From the NCBI GenBank assembly GCA_947626735.1, contig CANQTK010000009.1:1-43732 (forward strand): a DNA stretch of 43,732 nucleotides, read 5' to 3'. Position numbers and translations under genes: made by a program. This DNA is from an uncultured Clostridia bacterium (GTDB lineage Bacteria; Bacillota; Clostridia; TANB77; CAG-508). This document shows, piece by piece, positions 1 through 11,868 of this stretch. A model generated the notes under the pieces. That model was not told the origin of the DNA and ran no database searches. It was given only the letters and a program-made list of their open reading frames with translations. Position 1 is the stretch's first letter. Every line of letters begins with the position of its first letter.

Positions 1-3000
1 GTCTTTCTTAAAATATCTTTATTTCCAGTAGCTAGTGCCTTTATTTCGCCATAAGACAATGCCTTTTCATCAACATCTTCCATAGAACGAACTGGAGTCT
101 TTGAAGTCATTATCTGTGAAATAAATTTCTGTTTTGTTTCTACTCCTTGGAACATATAAGCGTCAAAAGTTTTTTCAGTTACATAGGTATAAATATAAAC
201 TTTTTTATTTTTATTTCCTTGTCTTACAGCTCTACCATTTCTTTGTGTAAGGTCTGCTGGTCGCCAAGGACAATCTAAATGATGCAATGCTATAATTTTG
301 TCTTGCACATTTGTACCTGCTCCCATTTTGCTTGTACTACCTATTAAAACTCGTACTTCACCTTTTCTTACTTTGCTGAACAATTCTTTCTTTTTAGTTT
401 CATTGTCTGCATCATGAATAAATGCGACTTCTTCTTCTGGTATGCCTTGTTCTATTAGTTTTCTTTTTAGGTCAGTATAAACATCTGTAAATGGTCTATC
501 TTTTAATTTCCATACACCATTTACTAATTCCTTTTCATAAGGTTTATCATCTACTCCTAAACTGCGTGGTGTAGATAAGTCGCAAAATACAAGTTGGGTT
601 AGTTTTTCCCCTTTATTTTCTTCCCAAATTTTATAGATATTTCTCGCTGCTACATTAACCTTACTATCTTCAAAGTCCTCTAAATTTTCATTTATTAGTC
701 TTTGGTCAAGAGCTAATTTTCTACCCTCATTAGTTATTTTTAACATGTTGTCTTTTGATGGATCAACATTTGACTTTCTAATCAATTCGGCTCTTTCTCC
801 AAGCCCTTTTACCATTTCTTGTTGCATTTCACTCGGTTTTACAAATATATTTTTTTCTTCTACTTCTGGAGTAGGCAAATTCAATGTATCTGCTGTCCTA
901 ATATCTGCAACTTCCTTAAATAATGACATTAACTCGGGTAAATTATGAAATCTAGCAAATCTTGTTCTAGCTCTAAACCCAGTACCTTCTGGTGCAAGTT
1001 CTATTGCTGTGATTGTTTCTCCAAATATAGATGCCCAGTTGTCAAAGTTCTCAAGTTTTAATTTTTTTAAATCTTCATACTGCAAATATCTCTGCATAGT
1101 ATAAAGTTCTACCATACTATTACTTACAGGTGTACCTGTGGCAAAAACAGTACCTTTTCCATTTGTCATTTCATCAAGATAACGACATTTCATAAATAAA
1201 TCACTACTTTTTTGAGCCTCTGTTTGTGCAATTCCACTTACATTGTGCATTTTGGTATATAAAAATAAGTTTTTATAGTTATGAGCTTCATCAACAAATA
1301 GTTTATCAACTCCAAGTTCTTCAAAAGTTATTACATCATCTTTTCTATCATTTTTATTTAATTTCTCTAACTTATTTTCTAACTGTTTCTTTGTTCTTTC
1401 CATTTGTTTTACTGTAAACTTCTCTGCTTTTTCTAACTTTGCTTTTTCAATGGCTTTTAAAATTTGCTCAATCTGTTCTTCTATAAGGTATCGTTGCCTT
1501 TCAACTGACATTGGTATTTTTTCAAATTGTGAGTGTCCAATAATTACAGCATCAAAATCTCCTGTTGCTATACGAGATACAAATTTCTTTCTATTTGCAG
1601 CTGCAAAATCTTTATTGGTTGCTACCATTATGTTTGCTGATGGATATAGTTGTAAAAATTCGCTAGCAAACTGCTCCACTATGTGATTTGGAACAACAAA
1701 AAGCGACTTATTACAAAGACCTAATCGTTTGCTCTCCATAGCTCCTGCTACCATTTCGAAGGTCTTTCCTGCGCCTACTTCGTGAGCCAGTAAGGTATTT
1801 TTTCCATATAATATATGTGCAATAGCATTTTGTTGGTGTGGTCGTAATGTTATTTCTGGATTCATGCCTACAAAATTCAAATGATTTCCATCATACTCTC
1901 GTGGTCGAATACTATTAAATCTCTCATTATATAATTGAACTAAACTATCTCGTCTCTTTTGGTCTTTCCATATCCAATCTTGAAATGCTTGCTTTATTTC
2001 TTCTTGTCTAGCTTGTGCAATGGCTGTTTCCTTTGCATTAAAAACACTCTCTTTTTTTCCTTCTTCGTTTGTAATGGTATCAAATATTTTTATATCCTTT
2101 AAATTTAAAGTTTTTTCAATAATTTCATAAGCATTAAGCCTATTTGTTCCATAGGTTTTATTAGCTTTTACATTTCTATAATCATACCTTTTATTTGTTA
2201 TATACCATTGAGAATTATATTCATTAAATTTTGTCTTAATATCCCATTGTGCATGATTTGATGTTTCTAACAAATCATACATAAATTGGTCTATCACTTC
2301 TGTTGGTATCCATGTTGTCCCTAGTCTTACTCCTATCTCTGTTGCTGTTAAGTCTTTTGGTTGTACTTCTTTTAGTGCTTTTACATTTACTGCAAATTCT
2401 GGATGTGTTTCAACTAAAGATTCTGCAAGTTTCAGTTTTTCTCTTACATTACCACTTAAATATTCGTCAGCAGTTTCATATTTTCCATCTTCCATTGGTA
2501 CTTTGAAGATAATACCCTCTAATTCCTTTACAAGTTCTTCTTGCGTCTTATTAGAGAGTTTTGACATATATTCAAAATCTATGGATGCTTTTTCTGAAAG
2601 AGATACTATCAATGCTTCATTTGCTGTATCTACACTTGTAATCTCTTTATAGGCTTTTATTGTTCTTTTTGAGAACATATCTGCCTTTCTTATAAATTTT
2701 CCATCACTATCAAGTATTTCCAATGAACAAAGCAAATAATAGCTACTATCATCTTCAAAAGCAATACGATTTCCTCTACTATTGATTAACCCATATTTTT
2801 TAACAAAATTATCATATTGTCTATTTAATTTCATTTGCACTTCTCTTATAGCTTCATCTGGAAAATCATCAGTTTGCAATTCAATAAGATTTCTTACAGT
2901 ATCTCGTAATTCTATCATACCTTTAATTCTACTTACTGTTGTAATCGGTAAATTGTTTTGTTCTATCATTACGCTGTTTTCTCTAAAATAAAGTTTTCCA

Positions 3001-6000
3001 TCAACTAAAGTATAAGATAAGTTTTTAACATTGGGATCTGCGGGTATGGTATTTATTTCTTCTTCCTCTATATCTCCATAATCAAATTCTTCAATTTCTG
3101 CTTTTATATCTTCTATTGCTTCATTTAATAATACAGATAACCCTATTCCTTCATAAGGCTTACAAGTAGAATCTTCTCTACCATATTGAGTTGTATCCAT
3201 TTCCATAGTTCCTAAAATCATATTAGGATGTTGGACAAAATATTTATTCATAACTATTCCGTTTTTATCTGTATCAAGGTCTACCCAGTCTGGCATAATA
3301 TCTGTCATATTTTCTCTTTTCTGCAAAAATAAAATATCAGATGTTACCTTTGTACCTGCATTTTTAGTAAATGTATTATTTGGTAGTCTTATTGCTCCAA
3401 CTAAGTCTGCTCTTTGTGCTATATATCTTCTTATAGATGAATTTTGTTTGTCCATTGTTCCTTTTGAGGTAATAAATGCAATAATTCCTCCGTGGTCTTA
3501 CTTTATCCAGTGTTTTGGCGAAAAAATAATCATGGATTAAGAATTTATACTTGTCGTATCTTCTATCCATGACCTTAAAATCTGAAAATGGCACATTTCC
3601 TACTGCAATATCAAAAAAGCTATCTGGTAAGTCAACTTTTTCATATCCTCGTACTGCTATTGTTGATTTCTGATATAATTGTTGTGCAATTCTACCACTT
3701 AAACTATCTTTTTCAATTCCATATACTTTACAATTTTCTAACTCTTGTGGTAGCACTCCAAAAAAGTTACCAACACCACATGCAGGCTCTAAAATGTTTG
3801 CTTGTTTTAAGCCCATATTTTGCAAAGCAGTATAAATAGCATTTATTACAATAGGAGGTGTATAGAAAGCCGTTAATGTTGACTCTCTCGCTTGTGTATA
3901 TTCTTCTGATGTTAATAGTTCTTTTAATTCCTTATATTCTTTACTCCACTCTAATTTGTCCTCATTGAAAACATCTGCTAGTCCTCCCCAGCCAACATAC
4001 TGCGATAATGTACTTTGTTCTTCTGGAGTAGCATATCTGTTTTCTTGTTCACATTTTTTTAATACTTTTATTGCTTCAATATTTCTTGCATACTTTTCTC
4101 TTTGACCGCCAACACCTAAATCATTATCTGTAATTTTGAAATTTCTTCTGTCATTTTCAGGTATCTCTGGGTGTAAAATAAAATCTTGTATTTTATTTTT
4201 TCTCTTTACAATATTAGTCTCTATTTTAGTATTTATATCTGAATCTGCACTTTGTTCTTGTTTTTCTTCTTTTAGCCCATTTCTTTCATTTTGATAATAC
4301 AAGTTTTCAAAAGTTAGTATACTTTCTTCCCTAAATATAGGATAGTTTATTTCTAAATCTAATAAACTTATTTTATCTTTTTCAATGTCTATTTCATCTA
4401 TTTTATATTTCTTTTCCGATTCTAAATAAACTATATCTCCTATTTTGTATGGCTTTTCTTCTTGTATTTTTTCATCTTTTTGTTCATTTTCTATATTTTC
4501 GGTAATATTTACATTATTTTCTTCTACTGTTTGTTGCTTTGCACTTTTTTCAACAATTAAATGATTATTAGCTGGATTCTCTTTTATTTTTTTCTCAAAT
4601 TCAGCAAAGTCCATTTGTTGTGCAAATAATGGGAACTTTGGATCGTATAATGTAATAACATTATTATCAATAGATGAGATTTCATACTCATTTGCACCGA
4701 TATAAACAGTATCTCCTAAATGATATTCATAATTCGGTATTCTTGGCTCTAATATTGCAATTAGTTCTTGAACTTCTGCTTTTTTTGTATCATCAATGGT
4801 AGCCAATTTGTTTTTTAAAGCATTTACATAGTCTGCTACATTACTATTATCGTTTATATCAGATTTTACTACTTCAATATTTTCTTCATCGGTATTTAAT
4901 GCTTTACTATCATCTGTATAGTTATATAATTCGTACGGTGTTACAAATGAATATACTTTTTTAGCAAGTTCATACTCTTGCTTTTTTTCCTTTTCTTCTA
5001 GCCTTTTTCTTGTTTCTCTTAATTCTCTTTCTTGTTCTTGTTCTGCAACCCACTTTGGATATTCTTCCAGTTCTTTTGGATTAAGGTATCTATTTAATCT
5101 TATAAGTTCTGATATTCTTTTTTCAATATAGTTCCAATTAAATAACTGTTTTTTTGCACTTTCATCAAAATATCCTCTATTAAATTCTATTCCTTTTGCA
5201 TCATGCGAAACTCCAATTCCAGAGCCCTTAAAAGCTGATGAACTTCCACCAATTCCATATACTCTTTTTAAGAAATCTATATTTTCCTTATTTGATAAAC
5301 TTTCTCTAAAATGAGTATATATACTGAATTTTAAGCCTTGCGGTTCTTCTTGTAAAAATTTATCTATAAATTCCTGCGTAAATTCCAAGTCGGATACATT
5401 TTTATTATTTTCTTCAATTAGAGTTTGTTGTTCCTTTTCATCTATTGGCTTTTCATATCTATCTTTTAATTGATGTAAAACTATCATTGCTTCATAATGA
5501 TATGTTAGATCTTCCCATGTTACAAAGCTTTCTGCTCTTTCCTTTTCATTAGATATTGAAGATATAAATTCATTTTCTTCAAATAATATTCCATTTTCAT
5601 ATTTTTTATATCCAAACTTTCTATTATCAACAATGATTTCTGTATATTCATTATTGAATATATCTTTTAAATATTCTGCTCTTTTAGATATATCTTTTTC
5701 TTTTTCAAAATATTCTACTATTTCAGTATTATTTTTTGTTAAAAAAGTTGTTGTAGCAAGAATTTGATTTATTTTCTCATCTACAACAACATAACCTACA
5801 TTGTTATCTTTTTCGTATTTTGTTAAATGAATATTATTTCTCTCTCCACTATCTCCTCCGCTGTGGCTTTCAAATTGTTCTTTAACTGTACCCATTTCAT
5901 CTGGTCGGTTGCCTTCAAGTTCTCGTCTATTTTCTCCTTCTCTGCCATTTCTCTCATTATCTCTTGTACTTTCCTGCTCGCTGTTTTCTGCACTTCCTTC

Positions 6001-7020
6001 AAGTCTTTTGCTAGTCCTTTCTCCATCTTCAATATTGTTAGTTCTGCCTTCTTGTGTTCTTTTAGATAGTTCAATCTCATCCTGGCGTATTTCCCTGTTG
6101 GGATTTTCTCTTTCTCCATTACTAAATTCGGTATATTGTAATCCCCCTGTCTTGTGTAAGTTATCTCGCTCATTACTATTTCCTCCTTTTTCTATATTTT
6201 CAGTATTAGCATATAGCTTTTGATTTTCTTTTTCAAATGTACGATTTTTATTTTTTTTATTTTTTTGCAGAGTTAAAACTGTATTAGCAATTTGTCTTAA
6301 TTGCATTTCTGCCATATCGCTTACTGCTGTACCAAAAATAGTTAATATTCTAGGATTGTCTAAATATTCGATATATTGCATATCATCTTTTAATACTTCT
6401 TCTCTTGCATTTATTCCACATCTAGTATAAATTATGTGATTCATACTAGACATTATTGATACTTTTAATATCATTTCAGTTTCTTCGTCTGTCATGTTTT
6501 CTAGTTTTGTTCCAGCCTTGTACTTTCTTATTGACTCCATATAATCTTGTATATTATCTTCGACAATATTATATGATGCAAGTCTTATTGCTTTTATTAA
6601 GTCTTTATCTTCTCTATCTTCTCTAAATAGCTGCCCAAAACTTGATTCTAATGTTTCTATTATTTCTTGTTCGTATTCGGGCTTTATATCCCACAACTTA
6701 TATTCAGTATTATTACTATTATGCGTATCTGATATATCAAACACAATTCTAAATGGATATGGACTATTTTCATCTTTTGAGAATACAAATATACCATTTG
6801 CACCTTGATTTACCCATCTTCTTAATTTTTTATTCCATTCTCCAATTTCTGCACAAGCCTTTGCATCTGGTCTTTGTGCATAAATAAGTATTTGGTCTTC
6901 AAAACTATATTTGAAATTCCATGCACAACTGTCTAAAAATGCTTGCCAATTTTCGACACTTTTTGCAATATTGTTTACTACTTCATTATAGAGTTCTCTT
7001 GTTTCTTTTATTTTTCCCAA
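1..7020 (-). CDS. ICE DNA methylase / SNF2-type helicase, partial at left edge, needs one +1 frameshift
   Basis: Very large element protein, probably cytoplasmic, modifying or unwinding element DNA; its exact role in such elements is not established. It starts at TTG 7020 behind GAGGAGG. In order: an N-terminal domain typical of these proteins (about residues 1-240), a charged low-complexity linker (about 270-420), small accessory domains, then an N6-adenine methyltransferase with motif I LEPACGVGNFF and motif IV VGNVPF (about 1080-1180). Frame 0 then meets CGG at 3492-3490 and would end at 3376, giving 1214 residues. Skipping C3492 continues as GGIIAFITSKGTMDKQ and stays open to the window edge, adding a SNF2 helicase with HEVGAGKT, VDEAHNY, ATGTPVSNS and QRNGRAVRQG. 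At least 2339 residues in total. The two parts match the family as one chain, so this is one gene. It runs off at position 1. Confidence 0.85.
3489..3495 (-). other. Candidate +1 recoding site: CCA-C-GGA in the methylase
   Basis: Minus-strand codons are AGA CCA CGG AGG. Omitting the C at 3492 gives CCA GGA GGA, the Pro-Gly-Gly that follows the methylase NPPF-type motif in this family. Codon 1176 is the CCA. The frame-0 CGG is the only in-frame CGG I found in this gene. The same architecture occurs in parA, addA and recG. Confidence 0.75.
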
Positions 7021-7037
7021 TTTATTCCTCCTCTATA

Positions 7038-7349
7038 TTATAGTTTTTTCATTTTCTTTGTATAATCTTCATCAGCTTTCATTATATTGTCAAATGCAGA
7101 AAGTAATAATACAATTAGTTCTGCTGCTTCGTTTTGAAATAAGCTGATATCTATTATTGATACTTCTCCTTCTTCATCTTTTTCTGGTATAGAATATTTT
7201 AATAATGTTTTCTTTAAGTTATTTGCTTTTTCTTTCCACTCTCTCGTTACGATATTTCCCTCTTGAAATGTTAATATAGTCATCAGCTTATTGAAATTGC
7301 CTTTATTTACAATAAATTTTACTGATGGCTTTTTATAATACTCAATCAT
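7038..7349 (-). CDS. Small ICE protein of unknown function
   Basis: 103 residues, acidic to neutral, with no signal peptide or membrane segment and no motif I recognise. It starts at ATG 7349 with AAAGGAA upstream. It overlaps the preceding 80-residue gene by 8 bases and ends 17 bases before the giant methylase-helicase, so the three are probably translationally coupled. The C-terminal half (about 60-95) looks like an amphipathic helix rich in Leu and Ala. Likely a conserved accessory protein of this element family; function unknown. Confidence 0.7.
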   Translation of the reverse strand: MIEYYKKPSVKFIVNKGNFNKLMTILTFQEGNIVTREWKEKANNLKKTLLKYSIPEKDEEGEVSIIDISLFQNEAAELIVLLLSAFDNIMKADEDYTKKMKKL

Positions 7350-7584
7350 GTTTTTCTTTGTTCCTTTCGTCTAAATTTTTTCCTGATAAAAATTCAATAA
7401 TTTTCTTTTTTACTACTGCATTTCTAAAGTCCATAATTAAACTTTTTTCTATGGGAGTAAATTCCTTATTTATTTCGTCTAAACTATCCCATTGTATTGC
7501 CTTTATTTGTTTTTCTGTGTTTACATTGCTTTGAAATAGTTTTTCTAATGTTTTTACAATTTGATTTGTAGTATATTTTGACAT
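7342..7584 (-). CDS. Small ICE protein of unknown function
   Basis: 80 residues, highly charged, Lys- and Glu-rich, mostly helical by composition. ATG 7584 follows TTAGGAGGACAATAA, a strong ribosome site. It overlaps the next gene by 8 bases, indicating coupling. No cysteine pairs, no membrane segment and no recognisable catalytic motif. It sits between the adhesin and the methylase-helicase. Function unknown. Confidence 0.7.
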   Translation of the reverse strand: MSKYTTNQIVKTLEKLFQSNVNTEKQIKAIQWDSLDEINKEFTPIEKSLIMDFRNAVVKKKIIEFLSGKNLDERNKEKHD

Positions 7585-7609
7585 TTATTGTCCTCCTAAA
7601 AATATTTTA

Positions 7610-7633
7610 AGGTGGCTATTTTTCAAGCCACCT
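7610..7633 (-). terminator. Hairpin between adhesin gene and the downstream small genes
   Basis: Minus strand AGGTGGCT, an 8-base loop, then AGCCACCT followed by TAAAATATTTTT. It lies just past the adhesin stop codon and probably attenuates transcription between the adhesin and the downstream genes. Confidence 0.65.
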
Positions 7634-7640
7634 CATAATT

Positions 7641-10600
7641 TTATTTATTATCTTTTCTCTTTCTGTATTCATGAACTCCAATTCCTGTAATAGTTAATGC
7701 TGACATTACTAATAACGCAATTAAGCCTATCATATTACTATTATCTCCAGTTTTAGGTGTATCTATTGGTGTATTATAAAATTCAAAAGTATATACAGAA
7801 TCTTCTCCTTCTACTTTTTCTCCATCTATAAATACTCCCTTGTCATTTATTTCAACTTTAATTACTTGATCAGAAAGCATATAGCCCTTTGGAGCTGATA
7901 GTTCCTTGATAAAGAAAACTCCATACCTTAAATTTTCAAACAAAACTATGCCTTGTTTTTTATCTGATTCAACTTCTTCTATAAGTTTAGTGCATCCTTC
8001 ATCTTCAAAAATTCCAAAAACAAATTTATCTTTGATAATTTCTTCATTTTTACTGTCCTTTTTAATTAGTTTTACAGATTGTAAAATAGGCATATCTTTC
8101 ATTTCAATTTTCTGTGTTTCTTTATCTTTACTTACAGTAAATTCAATGCTTTCTGCTATTTCATATCCATACGGACATGTTTTTTCCAAAAGTTGATATG
8201 TTTTTCCTTCTTTAAGACCTTTTACTTTGTGTGCCTCTTTACTAGATATCCACTCATCAATAATATTGCCTTCTTCATCTACTACCTGAAGTTTTGCTCC
8301 TTCGACTTCTTCTCCTGTAACAAAGTCTGTTTTTACTACTTCTACAACTTTGTCTATCATTTCTAAATGTTGTGTTTCTTTATTTGTATCAACTGTAAAT
8401 GTAATGTCTGTTGCAACTACATAGCCATCTACTGCATAACTTTCTTTTAGAGTATAAGTTTTTCCTTCTTCAAGAGATTTTATTTTATGACTCTCTTTTG
8501 TTGATATCCATTTATCTACTATATTTCCATTTTCATCTATTACTACTATTTCTGCTCCTTCGATTTCTTCTCCTGCTATATCAACTTTGCTCATTTCAAC
8601 AATTTTATCTATCATCTTTACTTTTTGTACTTCTCCAGTGCTTTCTACTCTAAATTTTACTTCACTAGCCTTTACATAGCCCTCTGGAGCTAACTCCTCT
8701 TTTAAGGTAAAGTCTTTTCCGACTTCTAAACCTTCAATAGTGTGAGGCTTATCAGTAGAAATCCATTGGTCTATTATATTACCATCTTCATCTGTTACTG
8801 TTAATTTTGCTCCTTTTAGTTCTTCTGTTCCTACAATATCTTGTTTTGATATTTCTATTAAAGTAGTTTCATTTTCTATATTTAAGTTTACTTCATACTC
8901 TTTTGTTTTTGTATCTGCTATATTAAATACAACTGGATACTTTGTGTTATTTAATACTGCTCCTTTTATTGTTGAAATTTCTTTTATATAATACTCACCC
9001 ATCGGTACATTTTCAACTGTTAAAGTTCCATCTGCATTTAAGTTATAATTATCTATTACTTTTCCTTTTTCATAAATAATTGAGCCATCTGCATAATCAA
9101 TTATGTCTTTTGCAGCTACTAGTTCAAATGCAATTTGAGTATAATCTATGTCTTTTATCAATGTTTTATCAACATTTTGTCTTAAATTAACTAATTTTTT
9201 TAATTTTAGAGTTCCAGTAGGTTGCTCATTTTCAACTGTTACTGTTATCCATGCGTCAAGGTCTTTATCATAGTTTAATGTTTTATTCTTGTTATTAACT
9301 TCAAATCTTAATTCTCCATCAAACTCTATAAATCCCTCTGGTATCCTAATTTCCTCGACCTTGAAAATTCCTGATGGTAATTTTTCTTCAGTTCTTGCAA
9401 TACCATTTTCGTCTGTTGTCCAAGAATCATAGTAGTCTTTGCCTACTTTGCATTGTACTTTTTCCCATGTACTTGTTTCTTCATTTAATTTGAATAATGA
9501 AAAAGTAGCATTTGAGTATGTTACATATTTTCCTGTTTTAGCATCTTTTTTCTCTAATTTAATGTAAGCTTCAAATGGTAGGTCATTTTCTACAAGTTCC
9601 TTTATTGGTGTTCTACTATTTTTGTCTATTGAAACATAAAATTCTTCAACAGTTTCAATTTCTGGTGATGGAGTATATGTTTCATTTACTGTGTAATCTC
9701 CATAGGCTAATAAACTAGAAACTCCGTGTCCATCTGCACCAGTTCTGAAAATAGAATATTCATCTTGAGCAAATTCACTTAAATGTTTTCTTGCTTCGTC
9801 AAAGCCACCATAAAATTTTACATATTTAGAAAGTATAGCTGTAAATTCTGCATTTTCAACTGTTTCTGCTGTTGTGTTGTTGTTTGTACTAATCTTAATT
9901 ACTTCAAAAGGTGCTTTTTCAACAGTATTAACAACTGTTCCTACTTCTTTTACTACTTTTGTTTTATTATCTTTAAATGATAATGTATAATCATATACAT
10001 TTTCATCTTTCATATAGCCTTTTGGAACAGTTGTTTCTTTCGCATAAAAGCTACCTAATGGAAGTCCTTTTAGAGTATTTCCTTCTATGCTAATTTGTGC
10101 AGTTGTATCATTATTTATAATTTTTATACTAGCAACTCCGTACTCATTAAAAGTGTAAGTTGCGATAGAATCGTCTTTATCAAAATATTTTATTGTTTTT
10201 GCTTTATTATAAATATCTGTTTTAGCATATAAAGTATATACTGCTCCCTTAATTTGCGCATCTCCATGATGGCTAGTATTATCTACTCTATTTTGATTTC
10301 CTGTTTCTCCATCAGTTTTTATTAAGCTAATCTCTCCTGTTGGCTCATCATCTGTTCTCTCTGCTGATTCATAAATAACTGCTGTATTTTGGTCTTTGTA
10401 TTTTATTTCAAAAGAATAGGTTTTCTCATCAATAAGGTAGCCCTCTGGTGCTTTTGTTTCTTTGTATGAGTATTTTCCTAGTTTTAACCCACTTACTTCT
10501 ATTTTTCCTTCATCATTTGTTTTAAATGTTTGGTCATAATTATCATTCCAAATTCTATATTCTGCTCCTTTAAGGTTTGCTGTTTTACTAGAATTTTTCT

Positions 10601-11783
10601 TAATCAAAGTGAAAGTTCCTGTTGGCTCAACATTAACTATTGCTTGAGTTGCTTTTTGGTTTACTTTAATTTCAACATTATATGAGTTTGTATCTAGCAA
10701 GTAGTTATATGGAGCTGATACCTCTTTTATAGTATAAACTCCTTTTTTTAGCTTATCGATAGTTATTTTTCCACTAGTTACTGTAACATTTTGATTATAT
10801 CCATTTGGTCCTGTAATATTGAAAACTGCTCCATCAACTAAATCACCATTTTCATTAAGTTTTGATAATTCTAAACTTCCTGTAAGGTCAATTTTTAAGC
10901 TAATATTCATTGTTACTGGATCATTATAATTTAATGAGTATAATTGGTCTTGAACATCATCTTCAAATTCAAAGTAAACTGTTGTGTCTTTATCTTCTGT
11001 TCCTTCTTTTATTAGTCCCCATGATTTCATTGTTGCATCTGATACTCTATATTGTTCTAATTCACAATCAATACTTACAGTTATGTTCATTGTATTTTCG
11101 CCTTTGTTGTGAACAAATCTAATTCCATCTACGGTTTTATCTATACTTTTATATTGTGATAATACACCATTAGTATCTGTTATTGTTTTTGTTTCTCCTG
11201 CTTCAAGTGTTATTGTTGTGTTATTAAAACTTGGTCTTGTTTGCATAGTATTTATTTTATTATTTATATCAGTTTTAAATGATACATAATCACTTTGAAC
11301 AGTTGGATCAAGGAAGGTCGAATTAGTTTGTCCTAATACTTCCCAAATCATTTGTTGTGTAAATACATATTGTTGTTTTACCCATTTCATATCTTCACTA
11401 AGTATTCCACCATTTACAATGTAGTCAGGGTAATCTTTATACCACCCTAGGTATGCCACTTTACATGCTTGTTTTATATTATCATTTGTTGGAGTATAGT
11501 ATCTTCCATTATATGCACTTCCTGTAACAAAATCTACTCTATGTTGTGCGCAAAATACCGTTTTCCACTCTTGCGTTTTTGTATTATATAATCTTCTAAT
11601 TAAAATTCCTAAATCAGAATTTCTATAATCTGTTGTTTTCATGCCAGAGTCAAATTGTCCTCCAACCCAGCTTCCTGTACCAGAAGCTGCAAAAATTGGT
11701 TGTGTAACACTAAAAATTGTTAAGATTAACAATACAAGTGCTACAATTTTCTTTGAAATTTTATTTTTAACTAATTTCAACAC
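7641..11783 (-). CDS. Cell-wall-anchored adhesin: thioester domain plus about ten Cna_B/SpaA repeats
   Basis: Secreted surface protein of 1380 residues, probably binding host or partner-cell surfaces. GTG start at 11783 behind AGGAGG at 8-base spacing. Signal peptide about residues 1-32 ending near PIFAAS. A thioester domain follows: Cys78 in VFCAQH and Gln143 in the TQQMIW motif are placed like the Cys-Gln pair that forms the internal thioester in Gram-positive TED adhesins. From about 310 to 1330 there are about ten Cna_B/SpaA-type domains, each ending in an E-box such as YTIKEVSAPYNYLLD, YSYKETKAPEGYLID or FTLKEELAPEGYVKA; these usually carry isopeptide crosslinks. The C-terminus has a sortase-type signal TPKTGD, a hydrophobic helix and a KRK tail. 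The first motif residue is Thr rather than Leu, so a non-standard sortase may be needed. Confidence 0.9.
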   Translation of the reverse strand: MLKLVKNKISKKIVALVLLILTIFSVTQPIFAASGTGSWVGGQFDSGMKTTDYRNSDLGILIRRLYNTKTQEWKTVFCAQHRVDFVTGSAYNGRYYTPTNDNIKQACKVAYLGWYKDYPDYIVNGGILSEDMKWVKQQYVFTQQMIWEVLGQTNSTFLDPTVQSDYVSFKTDINNKINTMQTRPSFNNTTITLEAGETKTITDTNGVLSQYKSIDKTVDGIRFVHNKGENTMNITVSIDCELEQYRVSDATMKSWGLIKEGTEDKDTTVYFEFEDDVQDQLYSLNYNDPVTMNISLKIDLTGSLELSKLNENGDLVDGAVFNITGPNGYNQNVTVTSGKITIDKLKKGVYTIKEVSAPYNYLLDTNSYNVEIKVNQKATQAIVNVEPTGTFTLIKKNSSKTANLKGAEYRIWNDNYDQTFKTNDEGKIEVSGLKLGKYSYKETKAPEGYLIDEKTYSFEIKYKDQNTAVIYESAERTDDEPTGEISLIKTDGETGNQNRVDNTSHHGDAQIKGAVYTLYAKTDIYNKAKTIKYFDKDDSIATYTFNEYGVASIKIINNDTTAQISIEGNTLKGLPLGSFYAKETTVPKGYMKDENVYDYTLSFKDNKTKVVKEVGTVVNTVEKAPFEVIKISTNNNTTAETVENAEFTAILSKYVKFYGGFDEARKHLSEFAQDEYSIFRTGADGHGVSSLLAYGDYTVNETYTPSPEIETVEEFYVSIDKNSRTPIKELVENDLPFEAYIKLEKKDAKTGKYVTYSNATFSLFKLNEETSTWEKVQCKVGKDYYDSWTTDENGIARTEEKLPSGIFKVEEIRIPEGFIEFDGELRFEVNNKNKTLNYDKDLDAWITVTVENEQPTGTLKLKKLVNLRQNVDKTLIKDIDYTQIAFELVAAKDIIDYADGSIIYEKGKVIDNYNLNADGTLTVENVPMGEYYIKEISTIKGAVLNNTKYPVVFNIADTKTKEYEVNLNIENETTLIEISKQDIVGTEELKGAKLTVTDEDGNIIDQWISTDKPHTIEGLEVGKDFTLKEELAPEGYVKASEVKFRVESTGEVQKVKMIDKIVEMSKVDIAGEEIEGAEIVVIDENGNIVDKWISTKESHKIKSLEEGKTYTLKESYAVDGYVVATDITFTVDTNKETQHLEMIDKVVEVVKTDFVTGEEVEGAKLQVVDEEGNIIDEWISSKEAHKVKGLKEGKTYQLLEKTCPYGYEIAESIEFTVSKDKETQKIEMKDMPILQSVKLIKKDSKNEEIIKDKFVFGIFEDEGCTKLIEEVESDKKQGIVLFENLRYGVFFIKELSAPKGYMLSDQVIKVEINDKGVFIDGEKVEGEDSVYTFEFYNTPIDTPKTGDNSNMIGLIALLVMSALTITGIGVHEYRKRKDNK

Positions 11784-11803
11784 TTTTATTTCCTCCTTTT
11801 TTC

Positions 11804-11841
11804 ACAAAAAAAGAACAAGTTTAATAGTCAAACTTGCTCTT
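11804..11841 (-). terminator. Terminator between anchored protein and adhesin genes
   Basis: Minus strand AAGAGCAAGTTT, a short loop, then AAACTTGTTCTT followed by a T run. It lies between the 228-residue protein gene and the adhesin, immediately upstream of the adhesin ribosome site, so the adhesin may depend on readthrough or its own promoter. Confidence 0.75.
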
Positions 11842-11868
11842 ATAATTTAATTATTCAATTATTTTCTT

